From Gracilibacillus suaedae (lineage in GTDB: Bacteria > Bacillota > Bacilli > Bacillales > Amphibacillaceae): a stretch of DNA of 64,000 nucleotides. The notes under the pieces are model-generated. The model had not been told where the DNA came from, did not search any database, and saw only the letters and a list, made by a program, of their open reading frames with translations. Both the position numbers and the translations under genes were made by a program. The stretch lies in assembly GCF_017599345.1 (NCBI RefSeq), contig NZ_JAGFVL010000029.1, positions 1 to 64,000 of the forward strand. Reading direction: 5' to 3'. Below, piece by piece: positions 8,319-19,380 of this stretch (position 1 is its first letter; each line of letters begins with the position of its first letter).

Positions 8319-8339
8319 TCATCAGCTCTCTTGTTTTTC
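8301..8339. terminator. Bidirectional terminator palindrome built from two gene ends
   Basis: Perfect inverted repeat: 19-base arms (8301-8319 and 8321-8339) around C8320. Each arm contains the last five codons and stop of one convergent gene, so minJ and the SNF2 gene both end in EKQES. Runs of A/T at both ends make it a terminator on either strand. Confidence 0.85.
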
Positions 8340-11300
8340 ATTAAATTGCAACAGTTCGCGAATCTCTTCTTCTGATAATTTAGATAGTAACGTTTCGCCT
8401 GGCTGAATTATTTGATCGACAAGTTCGCGTTTCTTTTGTTGCAGTTGATAAATTTTTTCTTCAATTGTTCCCTCGGTAATAAATCGAATTACTTGTACCA
8501 CGTTTTTCTGACCGATTCGATGCGCTCTTCCTGCTGCCTGTTCCTCCACTGCTGGATTCCACCATAGATCATATAAAATCACAGTATCAGCACCTGTTAG
8601 GTTAAGGCCTGTTCCACCAGCTTTGAGAGAAATGAGGAAAAATCCTTTTTCTCCTTCATTAAATGCTTCGACCATCTTCATTCGTTGTTCAGAAGGAGTG
8701 GAACCATCCAAATAAAATACTTCCTGACCGTTAGCTTCTAATGTATCACGAATAATTTCCAGCATGCTGGAAAATTGTGAAAAAATCAATGTTCGTTTGC
8801 CATTTGCTTCTAATTCAGTCGTTAACTCCATCAGCTGATCAAGCTTTCCTGACTTCCCACTATAATTTTCCAAAAACAAACTCGGATGGCAACAGATTTG
8901 CCGTAGTCGGGTAAGTCCTGCTAAGATTTGCAGCTTTCCACGATCAAAACCTTTTTCTTCAATGGTTTCATCTAGTTCATTTTGAATCCGTTGTAAGTAT
9001 CCAATATAAACTTCTTTTTGTTCCTTCGTTAGTTCGGAATATTGAACCGACTCAATTTTGTCTGGAAGTTCATCCAGTACTTCTTTTTTTACTCGTCGTA
9101 AAATGAATGGTCTGGTAATCTTGGCGATATAATCCGTATCCAGGTTACTAAATGCTTTTTTGCTACCGAAAAGCCCAGGTGATATTGTATAAAAAATCGA
9201 CCATAATTCATCCAAAGTATTTTCGATAGGTGTACCACTCAGTGCGAAAAATTGTTTCGCCTGTAATGATCGAACCGCTTTTGCTGTTAAGGTTAAATGA
9301 TTTTTGATCGCCTGTGCTTCGTCTAAAATAATGCAATCAAACAAGTGATGTTCATACAAATCCTGGTCTTTGCGTAGCGTCGGATAGGATGTAATAAGGA
9401 TATTGGTATCTTGATGCTGCTGCAACAATTCTCGTCGATCCTGTTTAGGTCCGATAATGACACCCGCAGTCAGTGTTGGTGCGAATTTTTCAACTTCTTT
9501 TTTCCAATTGTATAACAGTGATGCAGGTGCAATGACAAGTGCTTGATAGTGACCAGTTTTACCATTTGCTTCTGACAGAATATAACTGATCGTCTGTAAT
9601 GTTTTGCCTAACCCCATATCGTCCGCTAAAATGCCGCCTAAATGATAATGCGATAATGCTTTCATCCATTGAAATCCAGTGACTTGGTAGTCGCGGACAT
9701 CCGCATCGAGTTGCTCTGGTAATTCAAATTGTAGCTGCTCTGGATGTTTTAACTGCTCGAGCATTTGCTGGAATGATTCACTATAGCGGTGATCTGTCTT
9801 ATTCAATGCCTCTTCGACCTGGAAACTCTTAGCAGCTGGAATTGAGATTTTGCCATCTTCCATCTGCTTTTTGGTCAAGTCTAGTGTCCTTTGCAGCCTT
9901 TGAAAGGAAGAAAAGTCATCTGATTCTAGATGGATTAGTGCTCCGTTTGGGATTCGATAATATCGCTTTTTTTCAACTAAAGCTTGCAAGATGTTTGCGA
10001 CATTTTCGTCGGAAATACCTTCCAAGTCAAATTCAATATCTAGCATTCCTTCAGATGGGCGGTAATCGACATTGGATTGTAAGGTAATCTGATCGATGCC
10101 TGCCAGCATTTGTTTCACACTTCTTGATAGGAAGACAGACGCTACAGTTTCCATTTGATAGACACCTTCATGGATGAACGAATAAATCGCATCATCATTA
10201 AACAAATAAAACGCCTGGTTCATTTCAATAAATGCTTCATCACGAAGCAATTGCAGTGTTTCCTGCTCCTTGTGTGTTTCGCGTTTGACAATTGTTTCCC
10301 CTGATCCTTGTTCGGAGAAAGGGGTGAATACGGATTCGCCATAGTGATATTCCACTTCAGCTTTTAAGGCTCCATCTATTTCGTCGACATAGATTTTTGT
10401 CTGTAATGGCGCCGTGTTGATCTGCTTTTCCATTTTTTCCGTCATATTTAATGTACCAACCTGTTCAAATTGCGGCATGACATTTTTGACGAAGATATCC
10501 ATTTCATTTGGCGAAATCATTTGTTTTTTCTTATTTTGAAAAGGGATGACACGGAACAATTTTTCTAAAATCATTTTCTGTTGATACGTTATTTTGTAGA
10601 AGTGATGTTCATGGATTACGTATCGATAACTATCTAAAAAGTAATATTCAGATAGATCGGTCATCTCTAATGTATAATTATTGGACTGTTGATAATCGAG
10701 ATGGAACTGTAGCTGATCAGCCAGTTCGCACACTTCTATTGCTTGATATTCCTTATTGTGTTGATGTCGAAATACATAGTCCATTTCCGTTAGTTGATCT
10801 AACAATTGGTCAATTAAACTTGGAGGAATATAAATACTTCTAGGTTGCTCCAATTTCAAAACATAGCTATTTCCGAATAGACGCTCCTGCTCATAACAGG
10901 TCAAAAGCATTTCGATCATTTTTTGATCTTTTGATGTAAAGTAATGAATCGATGGATAAAAAGTAAAACTTTGATTTACTTTATAGGATTCACCGCTACT
11001 CAACGCTTTTAAAAATCCGCGAATATCTCGAATTACATACGGTCTTTTATCCCCGATTTTTACCTCAATACTAAGGGCATACTGAGAGTTTTTGTTTGCC
11101 TTCGTTAAAGACAAAAGGTATTCCGTCTCAATCACTAGCGGTGTCTCTGTCTGTTCTTTTTTATCACGAAATGTATGTAATAGTTGTTTAGCGAACAAAT
11201 CGGTATCCTGTGTAGGTGCCTGTTGTGCACCACGATCCACTGCGAATTTTCTGCGATTAGATTGCGCATCCTGCGTAATGGCTAATAGCACCGCGGCAAC

Positions 11301-11582
11301 ATGTTTACATGTACCATGTGTCTCAAAGGCAGGACAGTTGCATATCGTATCAACTTTCATCTCGTCCGTAAAATAAATGCGAACGGTATAAATTTTCGTT
11401 CCTTTCACAAGTCCACGCCAAGAGTTGGATTCCGGATTATAGGAAAGCCCGTATACTTTTCCTGTTTGATAATATTGATAACCTCGCTTATAGAAACGTT
11501 CACCAGTAAGCTGGCGGATCGATTGTTCTGTCATTTGAATTTGTTGCAAATTGATCCCATCCTTATTTAAAGAATCCATCAT
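8322..11582 (-). CDS. ywqA: SNF2-family DNA-dependent ATPase with SWIM zinc finger
   Basis: A 1086-aa Swi2/Snf2 translocase. A SWIM finger (CxC...CxH in 'CNCPAFETHGTCKH', about residue 80) opens the protein, followed by a long SNF2-associated region. The helicase core has Walker A 'DDMGLGKTLQT' (~655), DEAQ box ('IILDEAQAIKN') and the C-terminal RecA lobe ending 'QAAGRAHRIGQKN'. In B. subtilis SWIM protein YwqB is encoded next to YwqA; here both parts are in one chain. The role of bacterial members is poorly defined (RNA polymerase recycling or repair suggested). The start is uncertain: ATG 11582 overlaps an extended -10 hexamer, whereas TTG 11549 follows AAGGATGGG. Confidence 0.9.
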   Translation of the reverse strand: MMDSLNKDGINLQQIQMTEQSIRQLTGERFYKRGYQYYQTGKVYGLSYNPESNSWRGLVKGTKIYTVRIYFTDEMKVDTICNCPAFETHGTCKHVAAVLLAITQDAQSNRRKFAVDRGAQQAPTQDTDLFAKQLLHTFRDKKEQTETPLVIETEYLLSLTKANKNSQYALSIEVKIGDKRPYVIRDIRGFLKALSSGESYKVNQSFTFYPSIHYFTSKDQKMIEMLLTCYEQERLFGNSYVLKLEQPRSIYIPPSLIDQLLDQLTEMDYVFRHQHNKEYQAIEVCELADQLQFHLDYQQSNNYTLEMTDLSEYYFLDSYRYVIHEHHFYKITYQQKMILEKLFRVIPFQNKKKQMISPNEMDIFVKNVMPQFEQVGTLNMTEKMEKQINTAPLQTKIYVDEIDGALKAEVEYHYGESVFTPFSEQGSGETIVKRETHKEQETLQLLRDEAFIEMNQAFYLFNDDAIYSFIHEGVYQMETVASVFLSRSVKQMLAGIDQITLQSNVDYRPSEGMLDIEFDLEGISDENVANILQALVEKKRYYRIPNGALIHLESDDFSSFQRLQRTLDLTKKQMEDGKISIPAAKSFQVEEALNKTDHRYSESFQQMLEQLKHPEQLQFELPEQLDADVRDYQVTGFQWMKALSHYHLGGILADDMGLGKTLQTISYILSEANGKTGHYQALVIAPASLLYNWKKEVEKFAPTLTAGVIIGPKQDRRELLQQHQDTNILITSYPTLRKDQDLYEHHLFDCIILDEAQAIKNHLTLTAKAVRSLQAKQFFALSGTPIENTLDELWSIFYTISPGLFGSKKAFSNLDTDYIAKITRPFILRRVKKEVLDELPDKIESVQYSELTKEQKEVYIGYLQRIQNELDETIEEKGFDRGKLQILAGLTRLRQICCHPSLFLENYSGKSGKLDQLMELTTELEANGKRTLIFSQFSSMLEIIRDTLEANGQEVFYLDGSTPSEQRMKMVEAFNEGEKGFFLISLKAGGTGLNLTGADTVILYDLWWNPAVEEQAAGRAHRIGQKNVVQVIRFITEGTIEEKIYQLQQKKRELVDQIIQPGETLLSKLSEEEIRELLQFNEKQES

Positions 11583-11585
11583 TAT

Positions 11586-11594
11586 ATTATATCA
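11586..11594 (-). promoter_or_regulatory. Extended -10 promoter at the SNF2 gene start
   Basis: TGATATAAT (TGnTATAAT) on the minus strand ends 3 bp before the first ATG. No good -35 is visible, as is common with extended -10 promoters. Transcription would begin at about 11579, inside the first codons. Confidence 0.55.
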
Positions 11595-11702
11595 GATTCT
11601 GTTTTTGATGCCATCCAGATGATATTTTTATTTTATCTCTGTTTGATAAGTGGTAAAATAGGAGAGGTTAAAAGGTACGTTTAGCAGAAAGTAGGTAACA
11701 AT

Positions 11703-13283
11703 ATGGAATTACAAGAAGAAGTGCAAAAAAGAAAAACATTTGCGATTATTTCTCACCCTGATGCAGGGAAAACAACGATGACAGAAAAGCTATTGTTGTT
11801 TGGAAATTTAATCCGCTCGGCAGGTACTGTCAAAGGGAAGAAGTCTGGAAAATTTGCGACATCGGACTGGATGGAGATTGAGAAGCAACGTGGGATTTCG
11901 GTCACTTCCAGTGTGATGAACTTTGATTATAAAGGGCATAAAGTTAATATTCTCGACACACCTGGTCACGAAGATTTTAGTGAAGATACCTATCGAACCT
12001 TAACAGCTGTCGATAGTGTAGTCATGATCATTGATGCAACCAAAGGGATCGAAGCCCAAACGATCAAGCTGTTTAAAGTTTGTAAAATGCGTGGGATACC
12101 GATCTTCACGTTTATTAATAAATTAGACCGGGAAGGACGCGAACCGTTAGAGTTATTAGACCAAATCGAGGATGTCCTAAATATTGAAACCTATCCTATG
12201 AATTGGCCGGTCGGCATGGGGAAACGTTTCTTAGGTATATTAGATCGTTACCATGATCAATTTATCCGTTTTAATGGTAACGAAGAAGAAACCTATATAC
12301 CTATGACTGAGATGGAAAAAGAGGAAGATATTTATAATCATCCGACCTATCAGGATACGGTGGAAGAATTGGAATTGCTGGATGAAGCTGGTGATCAATT
12401 TTCGTTAGACCGTGTATTAGCTGGCGAGCAAACACCGGTATTTTTCGGTAGTGCGCTCGCTCCATTCGGGGTCCAGACTTTTTTTGATACGTTCATCGAC
12501 ATGGCTCCTGCACCAGGACCGCGTCGTACAGAAGAAGAAGTCATCAGTCCTGATTATCCTGATTTTTCCGGATTCATTTTCAAAATTCAAGCAAACATGA
12601 ATCCACAGCACCGTGACCGGATTGCCTTTTTACGTGTCTGCTCTGGCCGTTTTGAGCGTGGTATGAATGTAATGCTTGCTCGTACAGGGAAAAGTATTCG
12701 CCTGGGGCAGACGCAACAATTTGTTGCTTCATCACGTGATACGGTAGAAGAAGCCTATGCCGGTGATATTATCGGTGTCTACGATCCAGGATCATACCGA
12801 ATTGGCGACACAATGATCGAGGGGAAGAAGTCATTTGAATATGATGAACTGCCACAATTCCCACCTGAAATGTTTCAGCGCGTAACGGCAAAGAATGTGA
12901 TGAAGGCGAAGCAGTTTAGAAAAGGGATCGAGCAACTCGTACAGGAGGGGGCGATCCAATTGTTCCGCGGTTATCCAACCGACTCGATGATCATCGGTGC
13001 TGTAGGACAGCTGCAATATGAAGTGTTCCAGCATCGGATGAAAAATGAGTATAACGTAGAAGTGATGCTCGAATCAATTGGTGACCGTATTCCCCGTTGG
13101 CTTAAAAAAGAACAAGTCGATCCAACATTATTTGATGAACGCAACCTGTTAGTGAAAGACCGTGAAGGCGAATTCCTCGTGTTGTTTAAAAACGATTTCG
13201 CCTTAAGATGGTTCATTGATAAACATCCAGAGATCGACCTTATTGATTTATATGAAGTAAACCAATACGATCAAACCATATGA
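11703..13283 (+). CDS. prfC: Peptide chain release factor 3
   Basis: A 526-aa translational GTPase that removes RF1/RF2 from the ribosome after peptide release. G motifs: '[13 protein letters not shown]' (~18-30), the switch I region with '[10 protein letters not shown]', '[16 protein letters not shown]' (~88) and '[10 protein letters not shown]' (~144). C-terminal beta-barrel and EF-G-like domains follow, to the usual length of about 525. The start is ATG 11703 with AGTAGGTAAC upstream, a modest site. It is divergent from the SNF2 gene and ends at a strong terminator, so it is monocistronic. prfC is present in only part of the Bacilli; B. subtilis 168 is thought to lack a typical copy. Confidence 0.97.
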   Translation: MELQEEVQKRKTFAIISHPDAGKTTMTEKLLLFGNLIRSAGTVKGKKSGKFATSDWMEIEKQRGISVTSSVMNFDYKGHKVNILDTPGHEDFSEDTYRTLTAVDSVVMIIDATKGIEAQTIKLFKVCKMRGIPIFTFINKLDREGREPLELLDQIEDVLNIETYPMNWPVGMGKRFLGILDRYHDQFIRFNGNEEETYIPMTEMEKEEDIYNHPTYQDTVEELELLDEAGDQFSLDRVLAGEQTPVFFGSALAPFGVQTFFDTFIDMAPAPGPRRTEEEVISPDYPDFSGFIFKIQANMNPQHRDRIAFLRVCSGRFERGMNVMLARTGKSIRLGQTQQFVASSRDTVEEAYAGDIIGVYDPGSYRIGDTMIEGKKSFEYDELPQFPPEMFQRVTAKNVMKAKQFRKGIEQLVQEGAIQLFRGYPTDSMIIGAVGQLQYEVFQHRMKNEYNVEVMLESIGDRIPRWLKKEQVDPTLFDERNLLVKDREGEFLVLFKNDFALRWFIDKHPEIDLIDLYEVNQYDQTI

Positions 13284-13288
13284 TGAGA

Positions 13289-13321
13289 AAAGCCACAGCA
13301 ATGAATAGCTGTGGTTTTTTT
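13289..13321 (+). terminator. Terminator after prfC
   Basis: CCACAGC / GCTGTGG stem followed by seven T. Confidence 0.9.
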
Positions 13322-13344
13322 GTAAGTACAGAAAGTATAAAATC

Positions 13345-13760
13345 AGTGCAATGACTGCATTAAGCGAAGTAGTTATTTTGAAATGTTTGATGTATTTTCG
13401 CAACGCTCCGACTAATTACTTCGCTTTCCATGGGCACGGCCTCAACTAACTTTGCAAAGTGGATTTTCGGCTCGTGCAATTCTCACAGGAGTCTTCGTAA
13501 TTAGTCTCCGCTATGAGGAGGTGCAACAATTCTTGTCAGAAGTAATAGATTGATTTTTTACAATAGGTTAAAAATAGTTATTTGTGAGTAAAAACAACCC
13601 TGTTACCTCATGCTAGCGTTGTAGAGCATGATAATAGCGCAGGCCGCCGGAGTGGTGGTCAAGCAGTTGATATAATGCCATAATGGGCACTAGAGGAAGC
13701 GTGAATCTTGAGCATTTATGATAAGGACTGAGCGAATTTTGCTCGGTTTTTCTTACTGTG
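13345..13760. repeat. Long dispersed intergenic repeat, copy 1
   Basis: About 400 bp without a gene. Segments TTCGCTTTCCA, GGAGTCT and GTAGAGCA...GGCCGCC recur in the same order at 20820-21205. The motif 'CGCTTTCC...CAGGAGTCT' resembles an interspersed repeat common in Bacillaceae genomes. It ends with a TGAGCGAATTTTGCTCG hairpin and TTTTT near 13730-13752, a possible terminator. Confidence 0.65.
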
Positions 13761-13777
13761 TTTGATTGATGATTGAA

Positions 13778-13834
13778 GGTTGATAGTAAATCTCAAAAGT
13801 TGATAGTAAAATCCCCAAAGTTGATAGTAACCCC
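13778..13834. repeat. Three copies of a GTTGATAGTAA tandem repeat
   Basis: GTTGATAGTAAA recurs about every 21 bases, followed by TC- or CCCC-rich spacers. It is the same design as the seven-copy GTTGCCAGTAAA array after clpP (32559-32696). Confidence 0.75.
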
Positions 13835-13936
13835 TAACATAGCTCCGTGATCCACTACTATCCCTCCATTACATCATATCTTTTTATCATCCCGACACCT
13901 TTGGTTATAATGTAGAAAGAGAATCAAAAAGCAAAA

Positions 13937-13950
13937 CGAATATTTGTTCG
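13937..13950. promoter_or_regulatory. LexA (Din) box upstream of uvrBA
   Basis: CGAATATTTGTTCG fits the Gram-positive LexA operator CGAACNNNNGTTCG with one half-site change. It lies about 20 bp upstream of a TATAAT hexamer and 60 bp before uvrB, so SOS control is expected. Confidence 0.75.
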
Positions 13951-13976
13951 CTTTTTAATGGAATATAGTGTATAAT
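13947..13976 (+). promoter_or_regulatory. uvrBA promoter
   Basis: TATAAT at 13971-13976. The -35 element is poor (TTCGCT at 13947, 18-bp spacer) and overlaps the LexA box. Confidence 0.55.
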
Positions 13977-14008
13977 ATAAAAAGTAGTATGAGAACGGAG
14001 GTATCAAG

Positions 14009-15994
14009 GTGGAAGAACAAACTTTTTCATTACAAGCACCTTATCAGCCACAAGGGGACCAGCCTAAAGCGATTAAGGAGCTGGTAACAGGCATTGAGAA
14101 AAAGAAACGTCACCAGACCTTGCTCGGAGCAACTGGGACTGGGAAGACGTTTACCATCAGTAATGTGGTCAAAGAGATTAATCGGCCAACATTAGTTATT
14201 GCACATAACAAGACGTTAGCGGGGCAGCTTTACAGTGAATTTAAAGAATTTTTCCCAAACAATGCGGTTGAATATTTTGTCAGTTACTATGATTATTATC
14301 AACCAGAAGCATATGTCCCATCTACAGATACGTTTATTGAAAAAGATGCGAGCATCAATGACGAAATTGATAAACTGCGACACTCAGCAACGTCCGCACT
14401 GTTTGAACGTAGTGATGTCTTAATCGTTGCTAGTGTATCTTGTATTTATGGTTTAGGTTCGCCGGAAGAATATCGCAGCCAAGTGTTATCCTTGAGAGTA
14501 GGTATGGAGAAAGACCGAGATGAATTATTAAGAGGTCTCGTCGATATTCAATATGCTCGAAATGATATTGACTTTCAACGCGGTACATTCCGTGTGCGTG
14601 GTGATTCAGTCGAAATTATTCCAGCATCAAGAGAAGAGCATTGTATCCGTGTTGAATTTTTCGGTGATGAAATCGATCGAATCCGTGAAGTAGATGCGTT
14701 AACAGGTGAAATCATCGGTGATCGTGAGCACATTGCGATTTTTCCTGCATCACACTTCGTTACCCGAGAAGAAAAATTAAAAGTAGCAATGGAAAACATC
14801 AAAAAAGAATTACAGCAACAACTAGAAAAGTTTCGTGAAGAAGATAAATTATTAGAAGCACAACGTTTGGAACAACGAACCAATTATGACCTGGAAATGA
14901 TGGAGGAGATGGGATTTTGCTCAGGAATCGAAAATTATTCCCGTCATCTTACATTAAGAGAACCTGGTTCGACTCCCTATACATTAATTGATTATTTTCC
15001 GGATGATTCCCTCATAGTCATTGATGAATCTCATGTTACCTTACCGCAAATTCGCGGGATGTATAACGGAGACCAGGCACGGAAACAGGTATTAGTAGAC
15101 CACGGTTTCCGTTTACCGTCTGCTTTAGATAACCGTCCATTGACATTTGAAGAATTTGAGAAAAAAGCAAACCAACTGATCTATGTATCTGCAACACCAG
15201 GACCATATGAACTAGAACATACACCTCAGATGACAGAGCAAATAATCCGTCCGACAGGTTTATTAGATCCAGAAGTGGATGTTCGACCTATCGATGGTCA
15301 AGTAGATGATTTAATCGGTGAAATCAACAAAAGAGTCGATCGCAATGAGCGAGTGTTAGTAACAACACTTACGAAAAAAATGTCAGAGGATTTAACGGAT
15401 TATCTAAAAGAAGTTGGGCTAAAAGTTGCTTACTTACATTCTGAAATTAAAACATTAGAACGAATCGAAGTCATTCGTGATTTACGAGTAGGTAAATATG
15501 ATGTCTTAGTCGGTATTAACCTGTTACGGGAAGGATTGGATATTCCAGAAGTATCGCTCGTAGCGATTTTGGATGCTGATAAAGAAGGTTTCTTACGTTC
15601 TGAACGTTCCTTAATCCAAACGATGGGGCGTGCGGCTCGTAATGAAAATGGTAGGGTTATTATGTATGCTGACAGAATTACAGATTCGATGCAAACCGCT
15701 ATCGACGAAACATATCGACGTCGAGAAAAACAACAGACCTATAATGAAAAGCATGGTATCATACCGCAAACGATCAATAAGGGAGTTCGCGATGTGATCC
15801 GTGCAACTATGGCGGCAGAAGATGAAGAACAATATGATAGCACAGCAAAACAAGTAAGTGAAATGACGAAGAAGGAAAAGCAGGATTTAATCGAGAAAAT
15901 GGAAAACGAAATGAAACAAGCGGCTCGCGAGCTCGATTTCGAACGAGCAGCAGAGCTTCGTGATCTTGTTTTAGAATTGAAAGCAGAAGGGTGA
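14009..15994 (+). CDS. uvrB: Excinuclease ABC subunit B
   Basis: A 661-aa damage-recognition helicase of nucleotide excision repair. It loads from UvrA2 onto lesions and recruits UvrC. Walker A '[10 protein letters not shown]' (~39), beta-hairpin '[12 protein letters not shown]' (~93) used to probe the strand, 'VIDESH' (~338), the helicase C motifs '[16 protein letters not shown]' and '[12 protein letters not shown]', and the C-terminal UVR motif ('[14 protein letters not shown]'), which binds UvrC. GTG start at 14009 behind CGGAGG. First gene of uvrBA, five bases from uvrA. SOS-regulated through the LexA box. Usual length (B. subtilis 661 aa). Confidence 0.98.
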   Translation: MEEQTFSLQAPYQPQGDQPKAIKELVTGIEKKKRHQTLLGATGTGKTFTISNVVKEINRPTLVIAHNKTLAGQLYSEFKEFFPNNAVEYFVSYYDYYQPEAYVPSTDTFIEKDASINDEIDKLRHSATSALFERSDVLIVASVSCIYGLGSPEEYRSQVLSLRVGMEKDRDELLRGLVDIQYARNDIDFQRGTFRVRGDSVEIIPASREEHCIRVEFFGDEIDRIREVDALTGEIIGDREHIAIFPASHFVTREEKLKVAMENIKKELQQQLEKFREEDKLLEAQRLEQRTNYDLEMMEEMGFCSGIENYSRHLTLREPGSTPYTLIDYFPDDSLIVIDESHVTLPQIRGMYNGDQARKQVLVDHGFRLPSALDNRPLTFEEFEKKANQLIYVSATPGPYELEHTPQMTEQIIRPTGLLDPEVDVRPIDGQVDDLIGEINKRVDRNERVLVTTLTKKMSEDLTDYLKEVGLKVAYLHSEIKTLERIEVIRDLRVGKYDVLVGINLLREGLDIPEVSLVAILDADKEGFLRSERSLIQTMGRAARNENGRVIMYADRITDSMQTAIDETYRRREKQQTYNEKHGIIPQTINKGVRDVIRATMAAEDEEQYDSTAKQVSEMTKKEKQDLIEKMENEMKQAARELDFERAAELRDLVLELKAEG

Positions 15995-15999
15995 AATAA

Positions 16000-18855
16000 A
16001 TGGCTAAAAAATCCATTTCGATAAAAGGAGCACGTGCTCATAATTTGAAAAATGTATCCATTGATATTCCAAAGGATAAGTTAGTTGTTTTAACAGGATT
16101 ATCTGGTTCAGGTAAATCATCATTAGCTTTTGATACGATCTATGCTGAAGGACAACGACGATATGTCGAATCACTCTCGGCATATGCTCGTCAATTTTTA
16201 GGACAAATGGACAAACCGGATGTTGATTCTATCGAAGGCTTGTCGCCCGCGATCTCGATCGATCAGAAAACGACAAGCCGAAATCCGCGTTCCACGGTTG
16301 GCACCGTAACAGAAATCTATGACTATATGCGTTTACTATTTGCCAGGATTGGACATCCGATTTGTCCAATTCATGGTGAGGAAATTACTTCTCAAACTGT
16401 TGAGCAAATGGTCGATCGCATTATGGATTATCCCGAACGAACGAAATTACAAATCCTTGCCCCGGTCATTTCTGGTCGTAAAGGAACACATGTAAAAGTG
16501 TTAGAGGACTTACAAAAAGAAGGATATATCCGTTTGCGTATCGACGGAGAAATGCGGGAAATTAGTGATGATATTCAATTAGATAAAAATAAGAAACATT
16601 CGATTGAAGTAGTGATCGATCGGATTGTAGTCAAAGACGGTATCACAGGTCGACTATCTGATTCCTTGGAAACAGCCTTAAAATTAGGCGATGGTAAAGT
16701 TATCGTCGATGTTATTGATGATGAAGAACTATTATTTAGCGAAAATCATGCCTGTCCAATTTGCGGATTTTCCATCGATGAATTGGAACCAAGGCTATTC
16801 TCTTTTAACAGTCCTTGGGGAGCTTGTAAAACTTGTGATGGTCTCGGTTCACAATTGGAAGTAGACATTGACCTGGTGATCCCGAACAAGGACTTAACCC
16901 TTAACCAAGGGGCTATTGCTGCATGGGAGCCGACAAGTTCACAATACTATCCGCAATTACTGAAAAGTGTTTGTAAACACTATGGAATAGATATGGATGT
17001 ACCGGTGAAAAAACTGCCAAAAAAACAATTAGAGAAGATTTTGTATGGTAGTGGGAAAGAAAAAATCTATTTTCGTTATGAAAATGATTATGGCATGCTT
17101 CGTGAAAATGATATTTATTTTGAAGGAGTATTAAATAATATTGCTCGTCGTTACCGTGAAACGTCATCAGATTTTATCCGTGAGCAAATGGGAAAATATA
17201 TGACAACGAAAGCCTGCCCGTCATGTGAAGGTTACCGTTTAAACGAGGAAGCACTTGCCGTTAAAGTAAATGACTTGCATATTGGTCAAGTCACAGCACT
17301 ATCTGTGACAGAAGCACATCACTTTTTTACATCACTCAAATTATCTGAAAAAGATAAACAAATCGCACATATGATCATTAATGAATTAGATGATCGCTTA
17401 ACATTCTTAAAAAATGTTGGTCTAGAATATCTCACTTTATCCCGTTCTGCTGGTTCGTTATCAGGTGGGGAAGCACAGCGTATTCGTCTAGCAACACAAA
17501 TCGGTTCCGCATTAACCGGTGTGCTCTACGTATTAGATGAACCATCAATTGGGTTACACCAACGAGATAATGATCGATTGATCCAGACATTGGAACGTAT
17601 GCGCGATCTTGGTAATACACTGATTGTTGTGGAACATGATGAAGATACGATGTTAGCGGCTGATTATTTAATTGATATTGGTCCAGGTGCAGGGGAACAT
17701 GGCGGAGAAGTTGTAGCACAGGGAACTCCAAACCAAGTGATGAAAAAGAAAAAATCATTAACTGGTCAGTATTTATCCGGAGATAAGTTCATCCCAGTCC
17801 CTGCTAAACGCTCTGCTCCTGATGAACGGTTTATCGAAATCATAGGAGCTGAAGAAAACAATTTAAAAAATGTCGATGTCAAGATTCCAATCGGTATTTA
17901 TACAGCAGTTACTGGTGTTTCTGGATCAGGAAAAAGCTCTTTAATCAATGAGATATTACACAAAAGTCTTTCGGCGCAACTGCATCGTGGGAAACAAAAA
18001 CCTGGTAAGCATAAAGAAATTAGAGGAATCGAATATTTAGAAAAAGTTATCGATATTGATCAATCACCAATTGGCAGAACACCTCGATCCAATCCGGCAA
18101 CTTATACAGGTGCATTTGATGATATTCGTGATGTTTTTGCCCGAACGAATGAAGCAAAAATCCGGGGTTATAAAAAAGGACGTTTCAGTTTCAATGTCAA
18201 AGGCGGTCGTTGTGAAGCCTGTCGTGGTGATGGAATAATAAAAATCGAAATGCACTTTTTACCGGATGTCTATGTTCCTTGTGAAGTCTGTGAAGGCAAA
18301 CGATATAATCGCGAAACATTAGAGGTGAAATATAAAGGGAAAAATATTGCTGATGTTTTAGATATGACAATCGAAGAAGCAATGAAATTCTTTGAAAATA
18401 TTCCGAAGATCAAACGAAAATTAGAAACCATTTATGATGTTGGGTTAGGATATATCCGTCTCGGACAACCAGCAACCACATTGTCAGGTGGTGAAGCACA
18501 GCGTGTAAAATTGGCAAGTGAATTACATCGCCGTTCAAACGGAAAATCACTGTATATTTTGGATGAGCCGACAACAGGCTTGCATATCGATGATATCTCG
18601 CGTCTGTTAGCGGTAATCGAGCGTCTAGTTGAAAATGGAGATACCGTTATTATTATCGAGCATAATTTAGATGTGATTAAAGCAGCAGACCATATTATTG
18701 ACCTCGGTCCAGAAGGCGGCGATGGTGGTGGAACGATTGTCGCAACTGGCACACCAGAGAAAATCGCAGAAGTTGAGGAATCCCACACCGGAAGGTATTT
18801 AAAACCTATTTTAGAGAGAGACAAAGCTAGAATGGAAGCGAAGATAGGTAGTTAA
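16000..18855 (+). CDS. uvrA: Excinuclease ABC subunit A
   Basis: A 951-aa ABC-type ATPase dimer that finds bulky DNA lesions and hands them to UvrB. It has two ATPase modules: Walker A '[12 protein letters not shown]' (~33) with signature '[12 protein letters not shown]' (~487), and Walker A '[12 protein letters not shown]' (~640) with '[12 protein letters not shown]' (~828). Zinc modules are visible as 'CPICGF...CKTCDGLG' (~250) and 'CEACRGDG...CEVCEGKR' (~738). Full length. Translationally linked to uvrB, with a terminator 6 bp after the stop. Confidence 0.98.
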   Translation: MAKKSISIKGARAHNLKNVSIDIPKDKLVVLTGLSGSGKSSLAFDTIYAEGQRRYVESLSAYARQFLGQMDKPDVDSIEGLSPAISIDQKTTSRNPRSTVGTVTEIYDYMRLLFARIGHPICPIHGEEITSQTVEQMVDRIMDYPERTKLQILAPVISGRKGTHVKVLEDLQKEGYIRLRIDGEMREISDDIQLDKNKKHSIEVVIDRIVVKDGITGRLSDSLETALKLGDGKVIVDVIDDEELLFSENHACPICGFSIDELEPRLFSFNSPWGACKTCDGLGSQLEVDIDLVIPNKDLTLNQGAIAAWEPTSSQYYPQLLKSVCKHYGIDMDVPVKKLPKKQLEKILYGSGKEKIYFRYENDYGMLRENDIYFEGVLNNIARRYRETSSDFIREQMGKYMTTKACPSCEGYRLNEEALAVKVNDLHIGQVTALSVTEAHHFFTSLKLSEKDKQIAHMIINELDDRLTFLKNVGLEYLTLSRSAGSLSGGEAQRIRLATQIGSALTGVLYVLDEPSIGLHQRDNDRLIQTLERMRDLGNTLIVVEHDEDTMLAADYLIDIGPGAGEHGGEVVAQGTPNQVMKKKKSLTGQYLSGDKFIPVPAKRSAPDERFIEIIGAEENNLKNVDVKIPIGIYTAVTGVSGSGKSSLINEILHKSLSAQLHRGKQKPGKHKEIRGIEYLEKVIDIDQSPIGRTPRSNPATYTGAFDDIRDVFARTNEAKIRGYKKGRFSFNVKGGRCEACRGDGIIKIEMHFLPDVYVPCEVCEGKRYNRETLEVKYKGKNIADVLDMTIEEAMKFFENIPKIKRKLETIYDVGLGYIRLGQPATTLSGGEAQRVKLASELHRRSNGKSLYILDEPTTGLHIDDISRLLAVIERLVENGDTVIIIEHNLDVIKAADHIIDLGPEGGDGGGTIVATGTPEKIAEVEESHTGRYLKPILERDKARMEAKIGS

Positions 18856-18860
18856 GCATC

Positions 18861-18892
18861 AATGGCTGTCCCCATAAGGGCAGTCATTATTT
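18861..18892 (+). terminator. Terminator after uvrA
   Basis: AATGGCTGTCCC / GGGCAGTCATT with G-T wobbles, followed by ATTTCT. Confidence 0.65.
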
Positions 18893-19008
18893 CTACTCCA
18901 AGTTACTTACTTATTATCAGAAAAATCTTGCAATTCTGAGACAAGAACTTCTGCTGATACTATGCTAAAATAGAGGCAGAATGTTGGAAGAGGAGGAGTC
19001 CATTTTCT

Positions 19009-19362
19009 ATGGAACCAATCGAAATCAATCAACTACAAGAATATATTGATAGTTTTGCAAATAAAGAAGTATATGTTCACTTGGAAACGACCAATGGAGC
19101 ATATGCAAGCCATTTTAACCAAGATGCCTATAATGTAGGGGCATTTATTCGTAATGCTAAAGTAACATATCAGAGAGGAAAGGTAGTAGGAGCAGGAGCT
19201 ACATATCGTGTTGGACTAAAGCTGGATATTGGCTGGATATATGCAGAAGGTGTTAACCAGTTCGAAGTGGATATGCAAAAGCGCCTTTTAATGGCAGGTC
19301 ATGATCGTGAAGGAAGATTAATGGTTGCTTTACAAATAAGTGAATCACCATTTCAGTATTAA
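19009..19362 (+). CDS. yojF: YojF family protein (DUF1806)
   Basis: A 117-aa small soluble protein with conserved 'VYVHLETTNGAYASH', 'NAKVTYQRGKVVGAG' and 'GWIYAEGVNQFE' blocks. In B. subtilis yojF precedes yojG/bshB2 and the pair is kept together across Bacilli, so a supporting role in bacillithiol synthesis or conjugate handling is inferred from context; no activity is established. ATG start with GAGGAGGAG upstream. The next gene starts 18 bp later, so the two form an operon. Confidence 0.88.
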   Translation: MEPIEINQLQEYIDSFANKEVYVHLETTNGAYASHFNQDAYNVGAFIRNAKVTYQRGKVVGAGATYRVGLKLDIGWIYAEGVNQFEVDMQKRLLMAGHDREGRLMVALQISESPFQY

Positions 19363-19380
19363 CGAAGAGGGGGAATTATT

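Noticed and set aside
11092-11570. Open frames of 80-95 codons on the plus strand inside the SNF2 gene
   Set aside because: They mirror the codon pattern of a strongly supported gene on the other strand and have no start signals.
14575-14883. 102-codon minus-strand frame inside uvrB
   Set aside because: Ser/Arg/Cys-rich shadow of uvrB codons; no homology or ribosome site.
18432-18824. 130-codon minus-strand frame inside uvrA
   Set aside because: Longest antisense frame in the window, but it tracks uvrA codon periodicity and shows no domain.
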